DNA of 64,000 nucleotides from Isoetes taiwanensis (taxonomy: Eukaryota; Streptophyta; Lycopodiopsida; Isoetales; Isoetaceae): positions 16,010,441 to 16,074,440 of the forward strand of contig JAJEKV010000011.1 in NCBI GenBank assembly GCA_021234155.1. Direction: 5' to 3'. The position numbers and the translations under genes are program-made. Below the pieces are notes generated by a model. The model saw only the letters and a list, made by a program, of their open reading frames with translations. It had not been told where the DNA came from and made no database searches. This document shows positions 1-10,793 of this stretch, one piece after another (positions within the stretch are counted from its first letter, which is position 1; the number at the start of each line of letters is the position of its first letter).

Positions 1-340
1 CATCATATAGGTTCGGGGAGCCTTAATCGAGATACATGGTACCATTATCAATCTTTAATGGCCATACAAGATCTCGTTGCATACATATATCTTCACATTT
101 GTCATACCACTTTGGCCTCTTTACTCCTCCTACATAAGCACCCAACTAGCCTACAACAAATTTGGACAAATGATCTACGCAAGGTTAACAGATATGGAAC
201 TTCCACTATAGGCTAGCGAGTTAATGGAGTCTCTTTGGTTATGAATCTTTGATGTGTTAAGATCTGCTTGTTAAGATATGAGAGGGATAACACCCTGGAA
301 CGATGGTGTTATGCCCTATTATAGATGTGTTAAGATCTGT

Positions 341-474
341 TTGTTAAGATATGAGGGGGATAACACTCTGGAACGAGGGTGTTATGCCCTATTATAACAA
401 ACGAGGGCCGGAGGCCCGAGTTTGTTATAGTAGGGCATAACACTTGAGTTCTAGGTTGTTATCCGCCTTAACAA
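341..474. repeat. Foldback (long hairpin) element
   Basis: Two arms of about 60 bp, both ending in TTGTTAAG, pair around a short loop near position 410 (GGGCC-GGA-GGCCC). The inner arm GTTATGCCCTA(T/C)TATAACAAAC is almost perfectly complementary. An incomplete direct repeat of the left arm lies just upstream at about 255-325. The element recurs at 58477-58610 in the other copy of the locus. No coding capacity is seen. Confidence 0.75.
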
Positions 475-988
475 CCTGTGCCCGAGAGCTTTATGATGAT
501 TTTGTGGTGGTTTTATGGTGGTTTTCATAACAAGCTAGGTGTTTATGGCCATTTGGCATAACAAACTAGGTGTTTATGCACTTTTTAATGTGTTACTGGT
601 GGGTAACACCACTATAACCAATGGCTGAGATTTAATCCCATCATTAAAACTTGAGGTCCAGGTTGTTAAGGTGTCCATCTTGCATACATGTGAAAGTACT
701 CCTCTCGAGTAGTTAAATCCCCGGCCAAAAGATTCATAAATATGGATTAGCAAAATGCCTAGTATTAGCAGCCACTAAGCTATATTTAGTTTCCAAGTCA
801 GGGCAAATTGTGGTTTCGGTATCACTTTTGAAGGGATGGTCATGGGCTTGACAATCGAGCCCTAGGTGGTCCAGGAATGCCACGATTGGGGCATGCTGCT
901 AGGGTTTGGTTTAAACCTGGATTTCAAATATTCTAAGCCTTGTTTGAGTCAAATCCAAATGATCAATATGTCATTCTTGCGACGTAAA

Positions 989-1317
989 TGCAACTTAGGT
1001 TGCATTCTGCCATATCCGCCAATGGCATTGCGCCATCTGGCGAAGGTTCTCTTCCGGAACCTCTGTGAAACTCAAGAGCACCGGCAGTTCTTGAAATTAC
1101 TTGGATTTACCTCTCATTCTGGCGATTTACCTCTCGTTCCGGCCATCTACCCCCGATTCTGAAGCTTTCTACCCCCGATTCTGAAGTTTTTACCCCCGAT
1201 TCAGAGCAGAATGCAACCTAAGTTGCATCCACGTTATAAGAATGGCAGTTTACTGCCGATTCCCAGCGTCGGCAGGGATTCCTCCCTGGGAATCGGCAGT
1301 AAACTGCCATTCTTATA
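989..1317. repeat. Compound inverted-repeat block upstream of FQR1
   Basis: There are two perfect inverted repeats. One has 21-bp arms at 989-1009 and 1207-1227. The other has 32-bp arms at 1235-1266 and 1286-1317 around a 19-nt loop. A short tandem repeat, TACCCCCGATTCTGAAG (about three copies), lies at 1148-1205. The block is absent from the corresponding place in copy B, so it is probably a foldback/MITE insertion. It ends about 190 bp before the FQR1 start codon. Confidence 0.7.
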
Positions 1318-1451
1318 TACAGAATGATGTCAAGGCATTTGGGACTGACGTGGCAAAAAACGTGCCCTGTATATGATCTTTCTATAGCATCTTCGCACTC
1401 CGTTCTCTTGCGTCAGACCAGACGGCAGCATGACGTTTTCATACAATGTCA

Positions 1452-1459
1452 ATATATAT
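1452..1459 (+). promoter_or_regulatory. Candidate TATA box of the FQR1-like gene
   Basis: ATATATAT lies 48 bp before the ATG at 1507. A start of transcription about 30 bp downstream would fall after the in-frame ATG at 1468, so the ATG at 1507 would be the first one in the message. The same sequence is present in copy B. This is a motif match only. Confidence 0.4.
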
Positions 1460-1506
1460 CCCACACCATGGCCAAGAACTCATCTAGCAGCAGCTCCTTC
1501 ATACAA

Positions 1507-2734
1507 ATGGCTTCCAAGCTCTACGTCGTGTAAGCTTCTTAAACTTTCCTTGTATCGAACAGCAGAATCTTTTTTTCCATCAATCTTATCTTCAGGCAAA
1601 CTCATTTAGAGCTTCAGGAATGTGCATGGTGGATCATACCATGCTTTAGCTTGCTAGCAGGTGATTATGGCCAGAGATTTGAATGTTTGATATGATTTAG
1701 GTATTACTCCATGTATGGACATGTGGAAAAACTAGCCCAAGAAATCAAAAGAGGTGCTGATTCAGTTGAAGGTGTTGAGGCTTCACTCTGGCAGGTATGA
1801 TTTGATCATTAGAGATCATGATGTCATTTTTCATATCTGTAGATTTTGGGACTTTTTGCTATGAACATCTAACAGTTCCCTGAGATGTCTCAGTTATCTC
1901 AATCATCATTATGCCAGATATTTCCCATTGAATACCATCTTGTCAAACCTAATTTTAAACTATTTTAGAAGTATTAAGTTTGCCAAGGAGGCATTTATTT
2001 ATGCCTGGGTTGTTATTTGCTCTAAAAACTGCGTACTTAACAACATTCACGACTTAACATTCGAGAATCTTAAGGGCATAGAAAATGCATCGCAGATACA
2101 TGTTTAATATGCAGATTTCCTTATTATTATTTATCTATTCAGGTACCCGAGACATTGTCAGAAGAAATATTAGGAAAAATGGGTGCAGCTCCTAAATCAG
2201 ATGTACCATGCATTAAGCCTGCACAGCTAGCAGATGCAGATGGGCTTATTTTTGGATTCCCAACTAGATTTGGAATGATGGCAGCTCAATTTAAAGCTTT
2301 CATAGATGGCACAGGAGGATTGTGGCGCGGACAAGCTCTAGCTGGCAAGCCTGCAGGAATATTTTTTAGTACAGGCTCCCAGGGTGGAGGTCAAGAAACA
2401 ACAGCGTATGTTCTGTCTGGCCTATGAAGTCACATTTTTGTCATAAACTACCTAGAAGATAGTTTGTATTGATCACATTGTTATGTCTTTCTGTTGCTGC
2501 AGTTTGACCGCAGTAACTCAACTTGCTCATCATGGAATGATTTTTGTTCCTATTGGTTATACCTTTGGTGCTGGTATGTTTGAAATGGATGAGGTTAAAG
2601 GAGGCTCTCCCTATGGAGCTGGTACCTTTGCAGGGGACGGAACTCGTCAGCCATCCAAGCTTGAATTGGAGCAAGCGTTTCACCAAGGGCAGTACATTGC
2701 AAAAATTACTAAGAAGTTGAAGTCTGGCTTGTGA
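1507..2734 (+). CDS. FQR1-like: NAD(P)H:quinone oxidoreductase, FQR1/WrbA type
   Basis: The gene has four coding exons: 1507-1529, 1701-1794, 2143-2405 and 2503-2734. All junctions are GT-AG and all join in frame, giving 203 residues; Arabidopsis FQR1 is 204. The flavodoxin-like FMN site is complete: the phosphate loop YSMYGHVEK near residues 10-18, [14 protein letters not shown] in the middle, and [15 protein letters not shown] at the end of exon 3. Exon 4 carries [20 protein letters not shown], the other family signature. Known members are soluble tetrameric flavoproteins that reduce quinones by two electrons using NAD(P)H and protect against semiquinone radicals; the Arabidopsis gene is an early auxin-response gene. 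The start at MASKLYVV is preferred over an in-frame ATG at 1468, because the second copy of the locus has a stop codon between the two. The gene appears intact and functional. Confidence 0.93.
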
Positions 2735-3202
2735 AGATTTCTCCAGGAGGTTTCTTCAAAGATGTGTCTTGTATAATCCTACAGAAGAAATATGCTTCTG
2801 GATGCTTTAAAAATGGTTGGCAATACTCATATGAAAAATTTATTTTGGGGGTATTGGTATGACTACTTTTTTAATTGCTAAATGATTGTAAATTGTCTAT
2901 TAGCTATGCTCATCGTGGAAAAGAAATCATGTATTAGATGCTGGTGAATTCATGAAAGTTAATAGATTACAAGTTTTCAAACAATTGTGTTACACGTTCG
3001 AAAAAGTGTCAAACAAAAGACAAGACATAGAAGGTTGAATCTTTATTCATTTTCTCTGCGTGGACACCTCCAGCTGTGATACAAACAAGTTATGAAATAT
3101 CATTTTGTACACCAGTATATGCCTAGCCTTGTTTTGACATCTACTATTTAAGGACATTAGAACATTGTTTTGCAAGTTACAACTACCATGAGTCTTATTT
3201 TC

Positions 3203-3260
3203 TCTAGCTCTGATACCAAATGAAATGCTCCTAGCGCCTTTAACACATAAAATCAAATAA
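3203..3260 (-). mobile_element. LTR-retrotransposon relic: tRNA-Met primer-binding site and LTR edge
   Basis: GCTCTGATACCA at 3207-3218 is the complement of TGGTATCAGAGC, the usual plant initiator-tRNA-Met primer-binding site of LTR retrotransposons. On the minus strand an LTR would end just before it, and TG at 3221-3222 fits an LTR border. The alignment between the two FQR1 loci breaks at 3203, which supports an insertion edge. The far LTR end and any internal genes were not found. Confidence 0.5.
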
Positions 3261-4160
3261 GACAAGGGACTCAAATAATAAGTATCTTTCATTCATCACA
3301 AGAACTTCACTAACAAGGATCTTTAACCCAATACTTGGATTACATGTCAAACTACATAAGATTGCTTGACATCATTTTCAATCTCTCTCTGCTTCCCTTA
3401 TTTGAGGACGACCTAGCTTTCAACTCATGCACGAACTCATTAATTCAAGAAATGGGCCATTCTCATTTTGCTCCAAGTGCCTTTTTTGGTGCATTTGAAA
3501 GCATGTTTTCAATTTGGTCTCGGTAACAGTGAAGCTATTGGCATGTGAATATGCTCAAATCCTGCTCACGGGAAGCAAGCAAGATTGAATCTGTAAAAAA
3601 AATGTACAATATTTCGATAGTCGCAAGGGCTGAGCAAGTAATAAATTCATTATTTTGATCAGAAACATCGCCGCTTGGATGTTTTGAATGCACATGAGAA
3701 ACATGAAAATTTGATACAGGCATTACTTATCAATATACTATTTATATGCTTTAAAGCAATTATATCAGCTGATATTATATCTATATGATAAGCAAGAAGC
3801 TAAGATTTCTAAAGAAAAACCTTCAATACATGATGCCAGCGATCCATAAGATCGCAATGGCGATCTAGCAAAGCAGATTTCTTGCTATTAAGCACGAATT
3901 AATTATTTGGAGAAAATAAGCTGATTTTGAGAATTTCGAGTGCACCTCTTCAGGTCCACCACAAGCCAAAAATACTCAACTTTAATTTGAAATTGTCCCG
4001 CCCAACCACCAGCAAAAGTGGTCACCTTTAATTCAAATTTTTGTCCCGCCCAATGTGGGCAGGATAAAGGTACAGCTCGAATAAAACCGTGGTTGAGAAC
4101 CATTAATATTTTAAAAACCCCTCGATTTGAATGGGCAGCAGCATGCGGGGAAACCAGGAC
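3261..4160. other. Intergenic, no gene recognised
   Basis: This is AT-rich DNA with only short ORFs. The first few hundred bases may be LTR sequence belonging to the primer-binding-site relic on the left. A near-palindrome ATCGCAATGGCGATCT lies at about 3853 and has relatives further right. Confidence 0.5.
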
Positions 4161-4162
4161 CT

Positions 4163-4327
4163 CCAGATGCCCTGCTCGATGCGTCTTCGGCAGATGTTTC
4201 TAGCGCCTTCGGCAGATGCGCCTTCGGCAGATGCGCCTTTCGGCAGATGTTTTGGCAGATGCGCCTTCGGTAGATGTTTCGGAAGATGTTTTCAGATGCC
4301 CTGCTCGATGTGCCTTCGGCAGATGTT
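4163..4327 (+). repeat. Minisatellite, unit about GCCTTCGGCAGATG
   Basis: About eight imperfect copies of a 14-15-bp unit lie in tandem. A longer unit beginning CAGATGCCCTGCTCGATG occurs at both edges (4163 and 4283). ORFs on either strand across it are products of the repeat. Confidence 0.85.
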
Positions 4328-5640
4328 TATTTTGAGTGATTTGCAGGTATTTCCGGGGTCCCTGTTTTGAGCAAAAGCCATGGATTTTCGCAGTGGTTTG
4401 AGCAAGGTTTTGAGTTAAAATCCCCTTCAACTAGGTTTTCCACCGAAATCGAATCCTGACGAAGCTGCTGCGCTTCAGAATCCACGAATCTATGGCTGCT
4501 TTTCAGGGTAAATGATGGGCGAGGGAAACATTCATTTATAGGGCTTGGTTCGGCTGAGAGGAATGATGCTTTTAATTTCAATTTAGACACAGAGGAAAAG
4601 ACAAAGCCTATTGCGTCATACAGACGGAGTTGCAAGGGAATGACAATATGGATGAGAACTATAAGGAAAATATTAGATCAGCTTGTATTGTTAATCTGAT
4701 CACGGAGGCTCCTCAGCAGACAATCTTGATTATCTCTTCGATTTGAGCTAAGATCAAGCTTGTTGAAAGGTTTGTAATTCATTCCTTTCTTATTCAGATC
4801 TGTTATTTAGGGTTTTAATCGATTCCTTTCTTATTCAAGTCTGTCATTATATCAATCCCATAGGAAAAATCTTCGCAGTCTGTTCTTGATGCAGAAAATC
4901 ATGTCCGTACGGATTCCAGAAGGCTGCCTTTATGGTTTGATTCTTGATCCACTAAATCGCCATAGCGAAATTCATGAGCACAAACCATGAGCACAAACCA
5001 TGAGCACAAACCTCAATACTTGCTCGAGCAAATCGCCACAGCGATTCTGTTGAGCAGATAAAATATTTTTCTTTTCAAAAATTGTATTCTTTTTAGTACT
5101 TTCAATATTGTATAAAGATTTAAAATTTATAAAATACAAATTTTATTTGGTCTTTGGGTGCTTATTTTGCACCCATGTTTTGTTTTAATAGATCGCAATG
5201 GGGATCTTTGGGCTAGCTAGGCAGCTTGAAATCTTCGCCGTGGCGATCCTGCTGAGTATTTTCACTCTTTCTTGTGGACCGCTCTTACTCACAAAGGAGC
5301 TTGGGATAGCCTTATACATGTCAAAGTCGGATACATCACTGGTTGTGACCAAAAAAACAACGGAAAAAACGTCAACTTTTACTCTGCTGCAACCATTTAC
5401 AGTGTTTTATAGACAACCAAGAACCTATTTCATGCTAAACGAGAATTCCAAAATTCTCTAATTAATTAAATCGTGCTTTATTACGGCCTTGTATCGCAAG
5501 GGCAATTTAGCCAAGCATGTGCTGTATCCCCCCCTTTTAATAATGGGGGCCGGGGGTCAGCCAATGTTCAGGGGTTGTTCATAAATAAAATAAAGCAAAG
5601 ACAAACCAAGATTTTACCACAAACACCCAAATCGGCTTGA
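4328..5640. other. Intergenic, no gene recognised
   Basis: Short ORFs here (for example 5198-5461 on the plus strand) show no recognisable domain. A 14-bp tandem repeat, CATGAGCACAAACC (about three copies), lies at 4973-5014. Degenerate near-palindromes of the type ATCGCCA..GCGAT recur near 4960, 5030, 5190 and 5235. Confidence 0.5.
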
Positions 5641-5643
5641 ACT

Positions 5644-5905
5644 CAACTTGAAACCTCGTTAAAGCCTTGAATTTGACTTGCTCATCATGAACTCTCGGCA
5701 TGTAATAACTTAATAATAGCTCCAAATCTGTCTAAGCCTTGAGTCAGCATAAAAAGCCTTCAATAGACCCAAATCAACTTGAAACCTTGTTAACATCTTG
5801 AATTTGACTTGTTCATCATTAAATCAGCCTGTAATAACCTAATAATAACTCTAAATCTACTTAAGATGTCTTGAATCAGCCAAAAATACTCAACAAATCT
5901 CAAAT
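5644..5905 (+). repeat. Tandem duplication, two units of about 131 bp
   Basis: The units start at 5644 and 5775 with CAACTTGAAACCT. They share blocks such as CTTGAATTTGACTTG and TGTAATAAC with scattered substitutions. No coding signal is seen. Confidence 0.8.
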
Positions 5906-7545
5906 CAGTTAGAATCGACATAGGAGTTTGTTGCTAATAATCTGAAGAGGAATCCTGGCTGAAAAACCATGTGGTACATGCTTGGGTCACTGGGGCGCTG
6001 GATCGTTCCATCCCCGGGCGCTTGTCGCTCCTCCTCTACCTGGTGGTCGCTCCCCCCGGTCGCTCCTCCCCTGGACGCTGATCTTATCTGTTGCTCAAGC
6101 ACATGGTTAACGTTCAAATTTACCTTGTCCAAGTACGTGATTACCATTTCAAATTTATCCTGCTCAAGGTACGTTTTAGCATTTGAATTAAAGGTAAAGG
6201 TCAGGCACGTGGGCACCATTTGAATTAAAGGTGAAGGTAACATGGGTCATGCTTGCTAGCTTAAAATTCTCATTTTAGCTGTTTTTCTCTCAAAATAATG
6301 AATTGTTGCTTACTCTATTCATAGTAAATAAAAAAGGAGAGATGGGGTTAGTCCACGGGAGGATTAATTAAGTAACTCTCACCCAGGTCCACCCGTACAT
6401 CATTCATGACATGATATATGCTTACATACCAATCACCTGGTATGGATGTTGCTCTTCCGCCTGGATCCCTTTGGCATCAACAAAGGGGCGGGTTCATTCA
6501 AGCAGTTAATTCTTATTTTTATTATAATCATTCACTTAAATCATGTACAACCACAATATATAAGAACTCAAAGATAAACAATTAGCAAAATATAACTACA
6601 AAATAATCTATAGGAAAGAAGTCACATTTACCATCGTTTCAACGAATAGAGAAAACCCTGACAATAATGGGATCACTACCTATGCTAAGGTCATAAATCA
6701 TAATAGAAAATGAAACCTCATGCTGACTAGCCTTGTGGGTGAAAATACATTATAAAGAAGTTGAAATTGAATCCATGTTCGAGTTGCCTTCTCATCGAAC
6801 TTCATCTCGTGCTTAGAAACCAACACCTTCGTCCAAAAATGCCAAAATATAGGAAAATTGCACCCACCAATTCTTTCCTGCATACACAAGAAACCGCACC
6901 AAAAGCCACTAGGGCTTCCCAGGCACGAGGGCCTCCAAACAGGCACGAGGGACTCCATCCAGTCGCGAGGGCCGCAAACACGACTGCGTCATCCTGCAAA
7001 AATTTAACAAGAGTAAGACAAGACCCCGGGCCCACCGGCACCAAAGGTCATCAACTCTGAATAGCCAATCAGGCTCCAATGCCACCATTCAATAAATTCA
7101 TGCCCCACCAAGCATGAACATGAGCCATCAAAGTCCTAAAACCATTAAACAGCCACCAAGGCTTAAAACTGTAAACAAGCCACCAAGGCTCAAAAACCAT
7201 AATCAACAGTCTATAACAACATATAAGCCACCCAGGCTCCATAATCATAAATCAAATAACATAGCAATAAACAAGCAGGTTATACTGGCAAGCCAAATAG
7301 GAAAAAGCTAGAGCGGCTGATCTTTGCATCAACAGTGCAAGAGAAAGAGAGAGGGAGGGTTGGGGGCGGGGGGAGTATGCTCGGGGAAAACTTCCAAAAT
7401 GGAGATGCATACAGCAGCACTGATGAGGAAAACGTACCTGCCAAACTACAAATAGGGTAAGAGCACGACGGTTGCTAAACTGCTAGGGACACATGTTCAC
7501 TAGCTCTAGAAGCCCATTTACCAATGGTAAATGTGACTTCTAGAG
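5906..7545. other. Intergenic DNA with a partly duplicated segment
   Basis: Overlapping ORFs on both strands at 5905-6243 and 6698-7060 have no recognisable domain. About 6517-6616 matches 57061-57160. The following 1.35 kb, including the recombinase fragment, is missing from that other copy. Short repeats of AGCCACCAAGGCT lie at 7150-7240. Confidence 0.5.
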
Positions 7546-7971
7546 CTATAGAGACACGATAGACAAAATGGCCCTAGTAGGTATCTCCCTAGACAGAAAA
7601 CATGCTGACAAAGAGGCAGAAAGCAAGAGAATACCATTCTGGAATCTTCGGCATGGTAAAACTGGGATAGATTTTTGAGTAAGGTCAAGCCCCAAAGCAC
7701 GTGTGACAGAAAGCTGCTCCTTCAATGTTGGACATACATAAGCATCCTTGGCTGTTTCTGACTTCCAGCGACCATGAGCTTTGAAAAGGCGATCAGGGAT
7801 GTTAAAAGCTGCAGCTGTAGTAGCACCACCCCTCCTCCCAGAATGAGTACCGAAGGCAGCGGGGTCTTCACCAATAGCAAGCAAGCAAAAGCGGAACCAT
7901 GCACGCACAGTAGAGTATGAAATCGGCTTCTGACGCAAAGAATGTCGGCCTCTAGACACTACGACGCTTCT
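7546..7971 (-). pseudogene. Tyrosine-recombinase (phage-integrase family) C-terminal fragment
   Basis: The reading frame has the C-terminal half of a tyrosine recombinase catalytic domain: an entry helix (STVRAWFRFCL), then FGTHSGRRGGATTAA with the H-x-x-R motif, DRLFKAHGRWKSE with the H/W position, and DAYV with the likely nucleophile tyrosine, followed by LSVTRALGL. This arrangement is known from eukaryotic recombinases of the DIRS, Crypton and related element groups. The first catalytic arginine and the N-terminal domain are not seen, and no split repeats were found. An AG splice-acceptor-like site lies at about 7971, exactly where the alignment with 57164 begins, so this may be one exon of a larger gene. 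It is called a fragment of a mobile element; a host gene is less likely. Confidence 0.65.
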
Positions 7972-8166
7972 AAATATACATATCAAAAGAAATACGTTGT
8001 CAAAGATTAAAATGAAAAGTTTATGCAACACGAGTGCTCTAATGTGGATTCAGACCTAGATCCTTGTGCCAACAACCATAGATGCTAACTGACTAGGCTA
8101 CCTTTCATTTGATGCTTTTAAAAGGCAAAAACTACTCTATAAAGTTGTTGGAGGACCGTTGGACGC

Positions 8167-8432
8167 CCTGCACGCCCGGGGGGTGCACACAGAAAAAATC
8201 GTACAAAACATGTGCATGTACGGTAGGGGGTTTTTTACCGTACCATATAAGTATGGGAGGGGATTTTTTTTGCTTTAATTCCGTATATATTTGTAAGAAA
8301 ATATGGTAGGGGTATATGAAATATAAGGGATATTTTTGTAGGAAAATACCGTATAAGGGATAATTTCTCTTGACCCTATGCACGCACATGCCATATAGAC
8401 TTCACATTGTGTGCACCCCCCGGGCCTGCACG
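8167..8432. mobile_element. Small TIR element (MITE-like)
   Basis: GC-rich inverted termini lie at 8167-8190 and 8409-8432 and share GCCCGGGGGGTGCACAC exactly. They enclose about 220 bp of AT-rich sequence with an inner hairpin GTACGGTA...TACCGTAC near 8219-8244. A target-site duplication was not clear, so the superfamily is unknown. Confidence 0.6.
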
Positions 8433-9011
8433 AATATCAGCAAAAACAACTGGAGGGATCGGGGGGTTTAATTCAATGGTTAAATTTCTTAATATGTTTG
8501 ATGCCCCTTTCAATGGTTCGATGTGCTATATTAATATATTATTATTATTAAGCTACATAATCTATACGGAATAAACATAAATATTGCACGAAATATGTGA
8601 ATATGTACGAAATGTATACAGAAAAAAAAAATGGCCTAGGGGTGTGCATGGGCCCAATTTATTATTATTTTTTTTTTTTTGGCCCCTTCGAGGCCTAAGG
8701 GTTGTTCTATGCAATGGAATTACATGGAAAATGGGTCATGAGGTATGAAAGAATATCAATACAGTAAAGAACATGGGATACCGTATGTTGTAGAATACAA
8801 CGAAATGTAACTATCCCTAGTCGAGCACACCTTCTTCTTTGATAGGTTGCCTTGCAGCCTCAAATACCTTAAAAATATACCATGGCCTCCCATAACAATC
8901 ACGAATCTTACGCTTACATTTAAATGTGTAAGTAATAATAAAATGTATGCCAATATGCGTAATAATATTATTATGTATTCACGATACAAATTGGAATTAC
9001 ATTTCAAAACA
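8433..9011. other. AT-rich intergenic DNA
   Basis: No gene is seen. A T-run followed by GGCCCCTTCGAGGCC lies near 8666-8696. Similar palindromes next to A/T runs occur at about 33737 and 37143. Confidence 0.4.
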
Positions 9012-10793
9012 CACTACAAGAATATAGGGGGGTCTGTAACACCCCTACTGTAACGCAATTGTAATTTGTAACGCTTACGCATTTGAAATGCATTATAAGC
9101 TATAAAATTGGGCTTTTGAAATGAGTTACTAAAGTGGCAATTTGAAATGCATTACAATATCCTTATACGCATTGCAACAGTTATTTGAAACGCATTTCAA
9201 GGGATTTCAAACTCCAATTGTGATATCCGTTACAATCATGTTGATATGCGTTTCAAACTTTATTTGAAACGGGACGTCTGAAATGCATTACAAAGCATAC
9301 TTGATATGCATTTCAATTATGACCATTGAAATGCGTTTCAAACCCTTAATTTGATTAATATGAATGAAATTTTGGGCCACGTATTGTATTTTAACTTCAC
9401 CGAATCTCCCTCCAAATCCGGCGCAGGAAGAGAGTCGATGGTGGAGAGACCTGACAACCCTTTCATGTTCTTGACAAACCGGTTGGCTGCTTCTACAATA
9501 GAATCAATTCTACAAGGAGGTATTCTGCTTTAGATCCTTAGGTGGTTAGGTTTTTCCCTTTGCTTTACTTTAAATTTGTTTAAAAATTCAGTGGTTGCAG
9601 AGCTTCTAACTCAGTTCGTATTTTTTTAAGCTCTTATACAGCGCTGCCATAGGAAGGACGCAAAATACTTTTACTACAACAACAGATTTAGGTTTTGTTG
9701 TAGCTTTCTTTTGCAAAATTTTCTTCTAGAACTCATCTTAATCTAAATCTTTCTTCTAGAACTCGACCTAATATAACACAGACCAAAGATATTTTGTCAA
9801 CGCTGATTTGAATAATATGGTTTTTTGGTTTCATTTCTTGCAAGTTCCACTTTTTATTTTGTGTATTTGTAGAAGCTAGTTACCATCGTTTTTTCTTGCA
9901 TATGTAACATTTTGCAGAGTGCTCTTTTATGCTATCAATTCTTGGTAACTTATTATCAGGTTTCTCTGCTGTCGTTATAGTTTAAAGCACCAAGTTTCCT
10001 TGGCTTTCTTTCTGGCCAATACATTTCTTAACAAATGGACTTCTTCTCATTGATTTTACTGTTTGCAGGTGAATATCATATGCAGAATGATGGCTTATTA
10101 GCAACTTAAACTATATTTCGGAATAAAGTTAATTTCTTTTTGAAAGCAGAATCTTCTCTTTTTGCAGTTATTATGATTTTCTTTTGGATGCTATATTTGG
10201 AATTTGGCAGTTTTGTGATTTTTTTTTTTGATGCTATATATGGAATGTTGTGAACAATTAGATTGTGAGATTGGTCTCAAAGAGGATTAGTCTTGGAAAT
10301 ATGGTTGAGGTTCAAATCCCCACATTCAAATTTTGACTGTTCAAATAACTATTAAAGTAGAGTAGCATAATGCTGGTTGTGCTACGTGGGTCTGATATAT
10401 TATTAAAAGTACTAGTCCAATGTGCAAATTGATGCCTGGAAATTGTTGCCACATGGCAGTCTAACATGTCATTAGAGTGAATGACACACCATTTTTTTGT
10501 TACAACAACTTCTTGACACGTTCAATTTAAAAGAAAGTTAAATAACTCAAATAAATAAACAAATACACTTGAAATGCGTTTTAAAATTGAAATGCATTGC
10601 TAATTGATTTCTATTGAAACGTATTTCATATTTGCAACTCGTTTCAATTTGGAAACACGTTTCAACTGACCCTATCAATTGTGACGCATTTCAAGCCAAC
10701 ATTGTAGCGCTTTTAAAAATAATTTTATTTTACTATTTTAGTATAAAAATACGTTTCAAAAAACGTTACTAAGGTAGGTATTTTCTTCTAGTG
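9012..10793. mobile_element. CACTA (En/Spm) non-autonomous element, copy 1
   Basis: The element begins CACTACAAGAA and ends TTCTTCTAGTG, the diagnostic CACTA termini. Both subterminal regions (about 9060-9350 and 10565-10760) are packed with copies of TTGAAATGCRTTTCAA-like motifs, as expected for transposase-binding sites. No transposase is encoded. The 3-bp flanks are ACA on the left and ATT on the right and do not match. A second copy lies at 50456-56359. A short ORF (9438-9530) ends at a splice-donor-like GGAG|GTATTC and is conserved in both copies. Confidence 0.9.

Larger units (their letters stand above)
1..3203 (+). repeat. Segmental duplication, copy A (FQR1 locus)
   Basis: This segment aligns nearly base for base, in the same orientation, with 58136-61775. 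It covers the upstream DNA, a foldback element, the whole FQR1-like gene and about 470 bp of 3' flank. The match stops near 3203, exactly where an LTR primer-binding-site motif begins in this copy. The main differences are an inverted-repeat block at about 950-1320 found only here, and a LINE plus small deletions found only in copy B. Confidence 0.9.

Noticed and set aside
1468-1506. Upstream in-frame ATG (MAKNSSSSSSFIQ) as FQR1 start
   Set aside because: Copy B has a stop codon four residues after this ATG. The likely TATA box would place transcription start after it, and FQR1 proteins begin at the MASK/MATK position.
6698-7060. Overlapping 80-99-codon ORFs on both strands
   Set aside because: No domain, no splice context, and part of the sequence is a short GC-rich repeat (GCACGAGGG). 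Opposite-strand frames mirror each other.
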